This document shows positions 27,701 through 42,978 of a stretch of 64,000 nucleotides of DNA, piece after piece (position 1 is the stretch's first letter; every line of letters begins with the position of its first letter). This DNA comes from Panonychus citri. Lineage: Eukaryota > Arthropoda > Arachnida > Trombidiformes > Tetranychidae. A program made the translations under genes and the position numbers. The stretch spans positions 2,192,501 to 2,256,500 of the forward strand of contig NW_026515433.1 of NCBI RefSeq assembly GCF_014898815.1, in the 5' to 3' direction. Under the pieces are notes generated by a model. It was not told the DNA's origin, did no database searches, and was given only the letters and a program-made list of their open reading frames with translations.

Positions 27701-30700
27701 CAATAAGATGACCAATATAACTTAATATCTAAATATTATGATAATCTAATTATTTTGTTTATATCTTGGATAATCTGATGAATGAATTGATTGTGAACCA
27801 AATGATCACCTGAAAATCAATAGTAAACTTTTGAGAGTTTCAATTAATTGCTATTCAGTTGATTAATTTTCTTTGGGTATCTAAGTTGAAATTGATTAGT
27901 ATTGATCCGATAATCTAATGGATTAGATTAAATTGTAACTTTTTGCTTATTCAACATCATTAATACATCACCATGAAAATGATTTTCTCATCAATCACAT
28001 CAACATCATCTAGAAACATGGAGATGATGATGATAATGAGAAAAAAGTTCTAGATCAACAATCGACTTGACATTAACTTAAGGTAACTAAATAATCATAT
28101 TTACTGTAAACATTGACACTGAGTATTCATATGATGATGATGGTGATGAAATTAAATCTTGCATGAAAATGATTCTGAATGATAATTATCATTGTAGATA
28201 ATAAGTTATCATGAATGGTTGAGCTTTTCTGATTGTTCAGTCAACTTTTATCTGTATAAATTGTCTCGTTAATATTAGCATATAAAAGTTAATTGTTATT
28301 TCTTGTTTCTAACAATCAAAAATCATCATCAACCTGATTAACTATTTTGATAGACAGGAAACGGAAATGATGAATGTCAAAAGAAAGTCTTAGATTATAT
28401 TGATAACAATGAACATATAAAGATTAACATTTACAATAGAATCAGTAATTAAAGGGATTAACAGTTTGTTAAGATTAACAATCAATTGATTGGTGAGATG
28501 AGATTAGCCTTTTATTGTTATTAGATAATTAAAGTTTAAAGTTATTATTTATTTTCATTGGTGTTTAGGTTTGAAATGGTTATCATAATAAAAGTGAATG
28601 GGAGTTTAAACCCACCGCAATCAAAGTGGGAGTGGGAAAAAAACAAAGGATAAGGAAGATGAAAAAGGGAGAAGGATGATAAAAGTCAATGTAATTTATT
28701 GAGTGACCATCAACTATGGACACTTCAATGATTCTTGTGGCCATTTGACCTTGTAGGCAGTAACATGTATCTAAACAGATGAGTAACAAAGAGAGAGGAG
28801 GAGGAGGGGTGGGTAAGGAAGAGGATGAGGATGAGGATGAGGAAGATGAGGATAAAGAGATGGACGAAAAAAAGGAAAAGTTTTTCAAGTGTATTGATCG
28901 GACAATGAGGGTCAAGCAATTTCTATTTGATTATATCTTCCATCATCATCTTTTGATCCTTGGAAATTTTTTTCTTTCCCTTTGTTTCAATCTGATCAGT
29001 TGACCATTCACCCACCACCTTCACCTTCATCTCTCTCTCTCTCTCTCTCTCACTCCTCTCTCTCTCTCTCATTTTCTTTATGGGTAAAGAACCAGAATTT
29101 GTTTTTCTCTCATTTCTCTCAGAATTTTTCTATCAATTCTTATCTCATCATGTCAGAAAACATGATAACAATAATGTATCAACCAATAGAAAAAAAGAAT
29201 CATTGAGAATTTCGAATAAAAAAATTTTTTTTTCTTCTCTTTTTTTTCTTTCATGGGTTAGTTTTCATTTTTATCATGAGAATCATGAGAATGAAGATAA
29301 TGTTCAGTGTGGTTACTGATACTAATGATACTACAAGGGACTAATGACCAACGTCATAAAGATGATGATGACCACTGGTCATTGTGATGATAATCATGAT
29401 GACGATGAAATTTTGATGAACAACAACAACAACAACGACAAAAAATGATCGCAACGTTGATGACTTCTGAATCTTTGTTCATGATAATCAGAACAATCAG
29501 TTTGAAAGCGATTACCTTTGAACGTTAAATTATCTGAATTGAACCATATCATCTAACAGAGTTTTCAATCATCTTTATCATCCTCATCATCTTCTTTGAC
29601 CAGAATTTCAGCTTATTCGATATAATTTTTTTTCTTCATCTTCTAATGACTTTCAGAACTTTTTTCTCTTTTCTTTTCTACTCTGTTATCATCACATTTT
29701 CGAATAGATCAATCAACTAAACTCATATAAGTTCTGAAAAAAAGGACCATGATAAAAGTTCATCTTATTCTGTGTCTTTACCTCTTCTCATGATAAAAAC
29801 TCAGCTGATTCTATCTCTTTTTTATTCTGGGTCACTAATCATTATTATATTCTGGTTCAACTTTATCCCCTTACACCCTGAATATATATCTTGATAATAT
29901 ATCATTCCTGTGTTTATATCATCATTAACTCTGATGATAAAAATGGGAGGCAAAAAAATTACGAGAAAGATAAAGAGAGGGAGAGATAAAGTTCTGAGTG
30001 ATTCAGATATTTTCACCTCCCAACTCTGGTCAACATTGGCAAATATCATGGAAAAAATTTCTGTTTTTGACATTGGGACAAAAAAATTCTGATGACAATT
30101 ATGGTAATTTGAATATATATTATCCTGATGATGACCATCCGGAAGTAACTGGAAGTTTATCCAATGTTATATCAACAGTTTCTCTTTCATTTTGTTCATG
30201 ATAACTTTCAATTCATCTTGATATTATCGTATGAACATTGACTTGTGAACTGCAAACCAGTTGAAGATTTCAAATAATAGATTCAGAGGAATATGAATTT
30301 TCTGATAAATTCTCAATTCATGGGAAATCTTGAAATTTCATCACCAATATTGTTTTTCTCTTGTCAAAATTGTAATATTTTCTTGTATCAAAAAGTTATA
30401 ATCTGTTTCCTTTTCCTCATCTTACTCTCTTCTCTCCTTCATCATCTTTTCCCTTCTTCTTCCACTGTTGATTGATCGAAATGAGATTTTATTTCTTTAT
30501 CGAGTTTTCTAACCAAAAGCTACTCGAACGTCCAAAATGAGAGAGAAAAAAAGTTCTAAGTCGAAAAGAAAAAAAAAGATTGATGTTCTATCTTAACCTA
30601 AACTCGATATTGGCTCTTAAATCAGTTACACTAACTCGAGATTAACAGTAATCATCAACAACTATCAAATAAATTGCTCTGATTAAAAGCCACAATGTAA

Positions 30701-33700
30701 ATCCAATGATCGCCATGGAAACTTGAACTTAACAATTAATTGTTGATTTCTAATGATATGATTAATCATTCGCAATTTCGTCCATTCTTATATCTCACAA
30801 TTAGACCCAGAATTGCGAGTAATTTAGAGTTTAATTTGTAAACTATCATTTTTATCTGGGTAACAATTAAATTATTAACTTTATCATGATTAAATTGTAA
30901 TCTCAATTAATCCAATGTAATCATTGGGATGATGATGATAAAGTTACATGAACATAGAGATCTGAACCTTGAGATTTAACATTGATATGAATTAATTATC
31001 ATCTTGAAACCTGGTTAATTATTCAATGGTCTTAAGGTTCACAATCAACTAATTTAGTTCCATGTGTATCCTTAATCATTTATAAATGATGATCATAAAG
31101 AAAGAGAGTTAATTGTAAATCTAATTGAGTGAAACTTTTTTTTCCTCTTCTCCTTCAATTCAACCAACAATTTAATTTGATCATCATCATGAATCATTAA
31201 TCAGATTCAGTCTCTCTCTCTCTCTCCTCAGTCAAGATTAGTAATCATGGTTATCATGGTGAGATTGAAATTCAAGGGTTGAACCTACTAATTTTGTGGC
31301 TTGAGAATAACCTGTAATTTATAATAATTAACGTGCAACAATTTAAACCATTTGATTCAATCAGAATCTTAGAATTTACGATTTTCAAATGATATCGAAA
31401 ATAAAACTTTCCAATGAAAAGAAAGAGGGGAAGTTGAAAAGTTCTAATGAGAAAACTTCGATAATAATAATAATCACAATCGATGAAAAAGATTTATAAG
31501 TAAGCAAGAAGATGGAGAAATAAAAACGAAATGAATTATCGATATCATGAATCAGTGAATAGAGAAAATTGTGTCTTTCAGAACTTTCTGAACTCAAGAA
31601 TTTCTCATTTTCATGGAGAATTTTCTCCCCAGATTTTATCATGTTTTATGTCTTAGAACTTTTTTTTTCATCCTCATCATTTGGTTGATATTATTTTGAT
31701 TAGAATCATCATCATCATTATCATCACAACTATTGTTAACTAAACATCCCTTTTTCCACTGAGAATTATTATCATGATGATTCTGAGCATCCTTAGCATC
31801 CTCATCATTTTTGCCTCCTCCTCAAGCTTTTATCACATAATAAACATAATATGAATGTAAGTGGCACAAATTATTATTGTTATCATCATCATCATCATCA
31901 TTGTTACATCATTCATGGGAAATAGTAGCAACAAACTCACAGAGATTCATGAGATTTCAGGTCGATAATCATGATAATAATAATGAGAGAGATGATAAGA
32001 TTTAGTTGTGGGTGGTGAGGGTGGAGTGAGAAACTCAATCAATATGATATAACTGATGATAACTCATTTGTTTTCATGGTGGTGATAACAATGAAATGAG
32101 CATGATATGTGATACATGATGAAACTGAGTAACATGAAATTCAGGTTACAGTTTTTGTTGGAGGCAAAAGATTTTTTTTCTTGACTACTTTCCATTGTTT
32201 CTGAATCCACTTACTCATTATCATGATTATATTATCATTTACTCACATGGAATTGTAATTTTGTCACAACTTCAAGTCCATTAGCATCATCACCAAATTG
32301 ATATTTTCCCATGAAATCCCATGGTTTAAATTAACTGTTACCTTTAATATTGGAAGGGAAACTTTTTTTTTATTATCAGCAATCAATTATCACCATTTTG
32401 TTGATCAAACTCTAATCAGCTGAAACTTTTGGGTGTCATCATCTTCATGAGATAATGATGATGAAGATGAGAGATGAAGATGTCAATGGTTCTCTGAACT
32501 TTTCAGAGGAAGATGAAGAGAGTGAGAGAGAGAGAGATATGAAGACGAGGTGATAGTTGAGGGTGGAGGAGGAAGAGGGCGTCATGATTTTCTCATTACA
32601 ATTCATTCTCATGAATAGTTCTTATTCTGTTGATGAGGATCGGCAATCGATTGAAGATTTAAGGTTATCATCATCTATTTCTATGCTGGAGAAAGTTTCA
32701 AATTCAACCTCAGAATTATGATTTCATCTTCTATCATGATTTCCTTTTCATTCTCATCTTCATGATCACCCATTGAAATGAATGAATGATGATGATGAAT
32801 TCTGAATTTAAAGTTTTGATCGAAAAGATCATTGGCTTCATCTTTCCAGAGAAATGATGATGAGAAGTTCTGATGATGAAGAGAAGGGAAAAAAAGTAAA
32901 ATGAGAGAACGAGAATAGAAGAAAAAAGTTCTTACTGATTCAGTAGAATGTTTTTTCTCTCCCTCTTCATCGAATTGATCATAATCATCTCAACGATTCT
33001 GGTGATGAAATTGATGAGATGAAAAGAAATGATTCTGAAGTGAATCAGGAAATTCTGTGAACACTAACACTTTTAGAACTTTTTTTTCTCATCAAAATCG
33101 AAGGAAAAAAATTTCGACCTCGAACATTAATACTCTTTTCGAGCCAAATGTTCAAAATCGCAGAAAATGATTAACTTGATACCAGAATTTGAATCTAATT
33201 TGGTTAAGCGATTGAACCGATTGAAACTCAATCCAAATTCTAAGATTGGATTTACTTTCATGTTTTTGTTCGAAAAAGTTTTTCAAATTCGATGAGAAAT
33301 TTTCTTTAATTAACTGATCAATTAATTAACTTTTTGATTGTTGTTTACTGATGCAAACAATTCAATGGCAAATTTAGTGATCAGATCAACGGTAGTTAAT
33401 TAAATTGTCAATTTAATTGATCAGTTAAGTTGGAAAAAAAAGATCGAAAGAAAAAGTTTTGTTCTTAAATAAATCGAAAGTGCAATTGGGGGTGAGAGAG
33501 AAAAGTTCTAATAATAGTCTTCGATTGGTAACATTGAATGATTATTACGAGTACCAAGAGTAATATGATTTACTTTGATTAGATTGATTAGTGATTTGAT
33601 TTGATTTGATTGTGACAATCAAATAAAATGAGTAACATGAATCCAACCCAAAGTAAACATGTCAGAATTGGTTGACAATGATGATTAAGATGATGATAAA

Positions 33701-33894
33701 TGATATAGATAAATTAATCAAATAATCACCACAATCAATAACCAATCAAACTAATGAGCAACAATTAAAATGAAAGTCAAATACCCAACAATTAACAAGG
33801 AACCAGTAAAAACCCAAACCACAATACCACAAATCCAGAAAATCAAACACCCAAATTGTGACCAAATTAACAATTATCTTCACAATCGAATCAT

Positions 33895-33900
<6 letters not shown>

Positions 33901-33950
<50 letters not shown>
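33901..33950. repeat. (CT)25 microsatellite
   Basis: Fifty uninterrupted bases of CT dinucleotide, the longest pure dinucleotide run I noticed in the window. Confidence 0.95.
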
Positions 33951-33954
<4 letters not shown>

Positions 33955-35988
33955 CAAAACCTGAGACACAATCAAGAGATAGAGAATAAAAAAGTTTCGA
34001 AAATTAAACAAGAAAAAAATAAAGGAAAAGAATTGAAACATTTCCGATTTTATTTCCTTTTCCTCTTCAACTTTTTTCCCACCTCCACCTCGTCGTACTC
34101 TCTCTCTCTCTCTCTCATCCTACCGTATATTGTCAATGTCTATGTAACCTTGTCACTGTGAATATGACAACAGCAAAAAAATAAATTAATAGATACATGA
34201 GATAACAATTAAACCCTTGAAACAATTAACTTAATCATAATCAAAACGACAATGAATTGAGATGAAAACAATATGATGAAGTTTTAAAAAAAAATGAAAC
34301 CTTTCAGATCAACATGATATAAGTTATACCCACAAACAACAACAACCCAAACAACTTTTACCTCCTCTTATCATCCTCATCATCATGGATGACTTATCTT
34401 CAAGAGCTGAAGAGAGAGAGAGAGAGAGTCAAGCACGACCGGTTTCTCATCATCCTCATCATCCTCATCATCTTTTTCACTCTCTTACCTTGTTGTTATT
34501 TTCACTTATGTTTACGTGTAGGTAACATGTTGGTCTAAAAAGTTTTCACTTTTTTTCATCTTTTTCTTGTATTAATCATGTTAACTTTAAATTGTTCACC
34601 ATCATTGTTAATTGTTGTCCATCATCATCATTGAATCTGTTAAATCATCATTATTGACGCCATTGGTTAATTTAATTGTTTGCCTGATTGTTGAAAAGTA
34701 AAAAATCCTTGACTATTTCTTACCAATCAATTCAATTATCATCATGATTATTATCACCTTGGTACATTTGGATAGTTATTATCATCATCATGGTGATAAT
34801 CATCATCATTTGTATCATCATCATCATTGGTCTAACCTTCAATCATCTTAATCACAATTAACTAATTTTATTTCATTTGACCAGAAATTTTCATCTACCC
34901 AAACACAAACACAACCAAAAAAAAGGTAAACTCATAAAATTGATTGTTAATTAACCGAAACCTTGTCAATTTAATAGTTTGTTAAGTGATGGCTTTGGAT
35001 AACCTCAGGTAGATGATGAGGATAATGATGAAGATGATGAGAAGAAGATGAAAAAGAAAGAGATTGCCGGTTTCTCTTTCTAATATCATCATCTTCTTAT
35101 TTACATTTTCTTGTCCAACTTGATCTTCATTCCTTGTTTATCAAGTTCAAGCCTCACAAGTTGATCCTCTTCTACCTGATAGGTAAAGTTATCATCCTCA
35201 TCTTCATCTTCATCTTCATCCTCATCTTCCAGTTTCAACTTTAATTTATCTCTTTCTCTCAGTTAATCCTGATGATGAATTTTCTCTGGTTTGATTATTT
35301 TTAGATGAAAATGATGATAATAAGAATGAAGAAAAAAAATATTTTCTTCTTCTTCTTCTTTCATTATAAAACTTTCACTTGACTTCCGTTTTTGTCAACT
35401 TCCTTTTCTGAATAATAATGATGATGGAGAAAATAAATTTCAAAATGAAATTTAAATTACCTTTTTCTAATTATCAACCATAGGAATCTAGGAATAAATC
35501 TCAAGCTTTGCAACTCAAAATTTTCATGATAACATGAAATGTATACAAAGAAAAATAATTAGCTTCAAACTTTTATCATCATCATCACCATGTACCTTGA
35601 CTATTATCATTGTAACAATGTATTCCAAGTCAATTCAATTCTTTTACCATGGTAAACATCGAGTAGAAAAATAAGAAAAGTTCTGAAAATTGAGTAAAAT
35701 TTTCCCTTCTCTTTTTGTTCCCTCTGAATCTCAGCCAGAACTTTTTCTTCTGGAAATCATGGTTATCTTGGATTTCTTTACAATAACTTTGTGAAATAAC
35801 ATGATGATGACGATGATGATGATGAAGGCTGAGTCAACCATGAATCTCATTCTTACTCCATGATATCATTATTAGATTTGGAGGTCTTGCTCTTTTGACC
35901 ATGTAAACTGGTCATCGCCATGTAACTTGTATCATTTTTATATCACATGATTTAAAATTATCATCATTGATGATGACATTGACTTGTT

Positions 35989-36020
<32 letters not shown>

Positions 36021-39000
36021 TGGAAAGTAACAATCTACAAAATAATGTTATCATCGGGATAATTAACATAATCTAATTGTATTTACATGACCTTGAATTA
36101 TCATTACCATAATGATCATTATCTTATAATAATCATGATGATGATCCTTTGATTATTGAAACCTTGATTGTTGAAAATTTAGTTTAGAATTTAAAAAACA
36201 ACTTTTCCTCTTGTTCATCATTAAATCAACTCTGTAGGTATCAACAAATTATCATGATTATCATCATCATAGATTTGATAGTCTATCAGATTGAAAAAAA
36301 ATAATGAAAAAAACTGAAATTGAGAGAGATTTAAACTATATGTGATAATCCAGGATAAGAATGAAATAAAATAACCACCCACCAACTCATCCACCCGATA
36401 TCATGAGGATAACAATATGATGAATCTCATCATGAAATCAGTAAGATTTTATCATGAGGAAGTTGATTAATTGGTTTGGAAACATTGACAATGATAATAC
36501 TCAACAATCACGATGATCAATTCTCTCTCTCTTTCTCTTTCTATTTCTATTTCCAATCGCCATCATCGGATTACCAGAACTTTTTATCCTCCCTGTTCCT
36601 CTCACCTTGATATCAATGAAACAAAAATATCAGAAACTTAATCCCACCCCGACTTTATCATGAACCACTACGACTATTACCTTTTTCACCTTGAATCTGT
36701 TGACAATAAAGATCCACTACAACCCTTGATGACGATGATTCAATATTATGATCATTACATGATATTATTATCATGAAAATATCATGATAGTTGCTGTTAT
36801 TTGTTACATTATCATCTTATGTTATCATGATAATATGAAAACAACAAGGTAATTTATCAACTATACTCTGAGTATCAACATGAACTTTTCACAATATTTA
36901 TTTCAATACAATTTTAATGTTTTACAAAATCCTCATGGGCTCGGGTCTTTTTTCATGATTATGTTTTCCAGTCTTTTCATTTCATGATGGAATTGCATGA
37001 TATTGATGTGTATAAAGGGTATACATGTATGTATATGTGTTCAGTGTGGAAAGATAAAATATTTTTACACTTTCCACCCTTGAGTAAGTTCATTGAATTC
37101 ATGGTTACATCTTGAAACTTTTTTTTCACCTCAAGGGGATTTTGTCATGAGAATCATTTCTAGGATCATGTTTATCTTTCAAATGTTAACTTTGACACCT
37201 TTTCACTGGTCAACTAGGGGTCAACTTTGGTGATGAGTTGATGGTCAGAATTGACAATCATTGAGATTGAATCTCATCTCAAATTCAGTAAATTGTTACA
37301 ATGATAACAAAGTTTTTTTTTTCAATCCAATTTTCAATTTTCTAAATCTTTATTGTTGATTGTTGATTGTTGATTTCCTACATATTGCTAATTGTCAGCT
37401 AATAGTGTTTTATTCAATCAATTGATTGCAATTTATTGTTTACAATTCAATTTACAATACAAACTTTTCAAGAGTTAATTCAATTTGATACAATTTTTTG
37501 TTGTCATTTTTGATTCTTGATTAATTGTTATAATTGTTTGCAATCAACATTGATAAAATTAACTATTAATATCTATATTTATATGTGTCCGTCTGTATTG
37601 TTGATTAACCCAATTTACTAATTGTTATAACACAATTGATAAATTTGATACAGACTTGCAAACCAATTACAATTACAATTAAAATTATCATGAAACTGTA
37701 ATTTAATTCATTGCAATGCTAATTAAAATTACAAGTCAATAACTTTAGTGTTAACAAAGTAATTCAAATTTACAATTAGCAACAATCAAATATCAATGGC
37801 TGCAATTAATTGACCTAATTGTGCTCTCGTTGTGTTTAACAAATCATGATTAGGATTTTATAACAAATGATTAACATTAATCAACCATCAATAATCACAG
37901 TTTGAGGATTGACCTGATTTTCAAATGATTAAATTGTTGATCAATTGATTGATTAATCTGATGAACAATTTAATACCTGGTGATTTAAATGGTATCTAAA
38001 CATGATGATTAACAATAATGACCATGGACAAGATTTGACCACTACCTTAACTGACCATTGAGATGAATGGACGATTTTTTTTTTGTATAACAATTTGAAT
38101 TTACATGGAAAAAAAGTTCTGGTTCTATCATATAATAGATTTACCATGAAAGGTATTCAGAGATATTATTATTTACCATGTAAAAGGTAATATCTTTTGG
38201 CTTAGCATTCATATGAATGAGTATTCTCATGGCTATTTGGCTGAATAATTTTCAGAACTTTTTTTTTCTTTCTCTTCTTTATTTCCAACATGTTTCAGAA
38301 CTTTTCCCCTCTCTTCATGATAATCTTAAATGTCATGATAATACATGGGGAAAATATGAACTCTGAACATTTATATTTTCCGTTATTATCATTATTACTC
38401 ATATTTATATCTTTTACCATGAAAATGTTTTCATGAACCAGAATTTTCATGTGTGTTATTTAATGAGAATCCATTTTTTCACCATATTATGAGTTGAGAA
38501 TCATTATCATCAACATGGTATCTTTATGACGATTATTATTATTGTTAGAACTTTTTTTCTCTCTCTTTTTCGAAGTGAAAAAAGTTCATTTTCTTTCGAG
38601 ATGGATTAAAGTTTCGATTTGGATTTTTCTTTTTCATTCAGATCAACTTGATATCGTTTCGTGTTTAGAATTTTCAATGAGAATGAAGAAGATAAAAAGT
38701 TCGATCTTTAAAATTTTGAGGTTAGAACTTTTTCTTCTTTAATATCGAAAAGATTTCGATTCGATTTTGTACTTTTCCGATGCTTAAATTGTTCCATAAT
38801 GACAAATAATTCGGTTCACTTGATTAACTATCAATGTAAATTTAATGTTGATAAATTGTCACTCTAATTGTGCATCAGTTAATTGTGGTTACATTGATTG
38901 TCTTGTGGCTTCGGATTTGTTTGGTTAACTAATGATTAAGTTACAATTTAATTTGATTAACTTTTCTTGTTGTATATCAATTGTTGATTTAGTTTCAATG

Positions 39001-40704
39001 ATCGTTGATATGTTGATATTATTTTCCGCTTTTCTGATCAACAATTAATTTCAATAATTTAAACAGACAAACGAAATTAAATTAAAATTAATCATCAGTT
39101 AAATTTACTTTTCCATTGATATTATTAGTTTTTCCAAGTCAATTAACTTTAATCATTTATGATATAAAAGTTTCGTTATTTTCTTGATCATAATCATGGA
39201 GAAACTTTATTTCTTCATGATAAATTGAAACACCCGTTGAGAATCAATTGAACTTTTTTCCCTTGATTGTTTCCCTTACAACAATCAATTTTAATCACAA
39301 TTTTCTGGCATAATTTAATAATAACAATGATGATTAACTTTAATCACAATAAGATTTTGATTATTGTTAATTTAATAATGAGAGAAAACAAAAAACACAG
39401 TTTCAACTGTTTAAATATTTAGCTGAATTTCATGATAATCATTTTCAAATTATTCAGTAACTTTATCATGAAGATGATGATGATGATGATGATGATGATT
39501 AATAGAGGAAAGAATTAGAAAATTAAAATTAGAACTAAAAAGTTTTTCTTTTACAAATTCGATATTCAAATGTAAAACTTTTCTCACCTTAATCATGATC
39601 ACTATTCATCTTAATTTAATCACAATTTAATTTGATATTAATTGTAACTGATACCATGTTCTAACAAGCTGATCAACTAATTACTCTGAAATGATCAGGT
39701 TACAATTAGCAATTTAAAATTAACTTTAATCAAATTACAATGTTTCCAATATGTTTAATCAGATTGTATCTATTCAATTAATTGACTATTTTTAATTTGA
39801 TTAAACAGCTAATTAAAGTGATTCACTTTCTAATATAATCAATAACTTATTATACTAATTGTTAATTAGTTGATTAATTATATCGGATTGATAATAAAGT
39901 CCAACCTTTGATTAATTGATGATAATTTTATTTTTTTAATATACAATCTCAATGAGAGCTGAAAGGTTGATGATTACAATTAGCTAATTGTTTCACTTGG
40001 TCATCATTAACCTTCAATCAATTTTGATTAACTTTTTGTTTCTTGTAATCATAATTAACCATTACCTTGATTATCATTAGACATCATTAACAGTAAATCA
40101 ATTAAATTTAATCATTAAGAGTGAGAGAGAATGAAAAAAAAAACAAAACTTTGATTAATTTCCGTTTCCTTTTTGCTAACTAATCATTTGCAATCGTAAT
40201 AATTAACTAATTTTATCACAACTTGATTGAACAGAAAAATTAATCATGATCAAGAGTACGATTAGTTAATTGCAAACAACAACAATAACAACTACAACAA
40301 AGATATCGATTAACTTAATCATCGAGTATTAAAATCCTAAATTGTTTGTTGATTAAAAATGATTGACAATTGTGATCATATGATTTGAACCACAAAAAAA
40401 ACATAAAACTATAATTAACTTACAATTAGCTAATTGTATGTAATCAAATTGTATCTTCATCTACTTGACAATCCAAGGATTCTGTATATAAGTAAAATCT
40501 AATGAGGATGATAAAGTATCAACGTGTAAATGATGATAAAGATGATGAGAGAGCGAGGAAGATAAAAAAAAAGTCATCATAATATTAAATCAATCCCCCA
40601 TTTTCAAAGTGATTCAATTGCAATAAAACTTCAACAATTAAGTCAACAATTAACGGATAACAGTTAACTAACCTTTTCCTATTTATTTCCTTGTTTATTT
40701 TCAG

Positions 40705-40982
40705 GTTATTCTCAAATACAAGTGAAAGTGATGTTTTTAATTACCACCAAAGTGGATTAGTTAATTGTTACAATTGATTTTCTCTTCTCTCCCAACAACG
40801 AAAAGTAAACAAAATTGTAAATTGTCACCAGTGAAAAAGAAAAGATATTCCCTTTGTTTTGGAGATTAGGTTCAAACCTATTCGATTTTTCTGTTGACCT
40901 TTAACTGGACATTTTACCGTTATTTGGATCATCAGCTGATCGATATTAGAACTCTGGACAAAGTGTTTACCACCGGTGGGAG
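40705..40982 (+). promoter_or_regulatory. Probable 5' UTR part of the first coding exon of the GalNAc-transferase
   Basis: The segment follows a pyrimidine-rich tract ending in CAG at 40702-40704, a credible splice acceptor, and runs into the start codon at 40983. The exon limit is inferred only. Confidence 0.35.
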
Positions 40983-42935
40983 ATGGTTTTTGTTCCCCGG
41001 AGGCGAAGCCTTTACTTTAAAGTGCTTCTCCTCATTCCAGCCTCATGGTTTCTATTAACACTTTTAATTAACCTTAATGATAAAGCCAAACAACATACAA
41101 ACAATTTACCCGATGTTGATTTAATTGTATTACAACAACAGCAACAATCACAATCATCAATTTCATCCTCATCATTATCACAACAACAACAACAACAACA
41201 ATTGAACAATCATTATGATAATAATAATAATGTTATTATACAGAATCGTGTCAATAGGTTAACTAATATAATTAGTGAAGTTAATTCAAAATTAAATAAC
41301 AATCATGTTGATGATTTAGATGATAATAGTTTAATTCCTGGGGAAAATGTTGGTTCCGATAAAGTCAAATTGCCTCCAGGAGTAAATCATAAGAATCATA
41401 AATTGTTTCCAAATAATGTTAACAGTAAAAAAGTAAGTTTACTTTAATTAGTTAATCACTTGCAACAATTAATACACAATAAACAACAAATTTCAATCCA
41501 ATCAACTTAAGTAATAATAATAATAGGATATGATAATATATTCACTTAGCATTTGGTGTTGTTTCAAATGTTTGTTTCATTTCCGTTTCCCTTGACGTTG
41601 ATGATGTTGATGATGATGATGATGCTTCATTAGCATGAGAACTAGAAAAATTTATCAATTAGCAATCAATTGTGAATTTATTTATAACAATTAGTATCTG
41701 TAGTTATGTAATATACTGGATAATTTAACTAATCGCTGTTAACATGAAGTTTAACAAGAAAAAGTTCATTTCTGGTTCCGGTTTCTTGAGGAGGATCAAC
41801 ATCTCATATTCAATCACATCATTTAAACTCATTTTTTACCTCTTGCATTTTCAAACATCATTATCATCACCATGAGTATCATCATCATCATCATCAACAG
41901 GAACAATAATCATCATGAACATTACTGATGCATAAAAGGTGTAAATGATTTGAACAACTTAACGTGCATCATATTGATTATCATTATTAGTTAGATTAAA
42001 TTGTAATCAATGAACCAACGGCAATTTACAAGATACTGAGAGAGAGCAAAAAATAGTAAACCAAATCAAAGTAAAAAGATAATCACTTGATGATGATAAT
42101 GATTATCAACAAATTGCAATTTACAAATTATCATCATGATAATGATTAGTTTTCAAATGTAATTGAAAATCATCTCGATATGAAATTTGCAAGTAGGAAA
42201 AGTTTTTTGTTCAATGTTAATGTTGCAAGAGAAAAAGTTTTTCAAGTTTCGTTTTGTTATTCACTGAACAGGTAAACAAAATATTGAAAGAAAACCTAAA
42301 ATTAATTTCAATTTCCGGATCCTGTTTTTTTTTGTTTCTTTATTTTATTGATTTTTAGGTTGATATTAAACGTTTAAATGAAAATGCTGTGATACCAATG
42401 CCAATTGATAACATTAGTAACAAGGGTCCTGGTGAATTGGGTAAACCCGTTGTCCTACCGACTAATGTGACCTCCGAAGTGCAAAGTTTAATTAGCAAAG
42501 GCTGGCAAGACAATGCTTTCAATCAATATATTAGTGATATGATTTCATTAAGACGATCTCTTCCTGATGTTCGGGATCCTCAGTAAGTTGTTTTCAAATT
42601 TTACTCAAAAAATTGCCATGAAATTCTGGATTCTGTATATGTAATTCCTGGTGCAAAGTTCACATTTCCAAAGTTGATATTGTCTTGGAACAAAAAATCC
42701 AATTCCTTTTGTATTATTATCATGAAACTTTTCCCCCTGTCAACATGAGGTGTAAACAGTATATAATATGAAAGCTGAGACAACAGAACTTCACACCATG
42801 AAGATTTCCAGCTTTTCCAATGCTGAATTTGCTGAATTTTCCATGAGATAGATTTTTTTATTTTTCTTATGAAACTCATGTTGATTATCATTTAATTTCA
42901 ACACGAATAACGTTCAACTTAACCTCTTCCTTTGA

Positions 42936-42978
<43 letters not shown>

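Larger units (their letters stand above)
22432..40704 (+). other. Long non-coding stretch between the two genes
   Basis: No coding region can be supported across 18 kb. It holds many microsatellites, including (CT)25 at 33901-33950, a GA run at about 35995-36020 and ATG/CAT runs (for example about 23500-23520 and 39472-39501), as well as numerous copies of a short AGAACTTTTTT-type motif from about 25.7 kb onward. Short open frames here are repeats translated in one frame or another (Ser-, His- or Asp-rich). Confidence 0.6.

Noticed and set aside
28583..29319. Several 60-110 codon frames on both strands
   Set aside because: Low-complexity repeats (GAGGAT, CT, CATC) in mutual overlap, without conserved motifs.
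33770..33964. 64-codon frame ending in Ser-Leu repeats
   Set aside because: Half of it is the (CT)25 microsatellite.
41012..41209. Antisense Cys-rich frame opposite the GalNAc-transferase first exon
   Set aside because: It is the reverse reading of the CAA/CAG repeat of the real exon.
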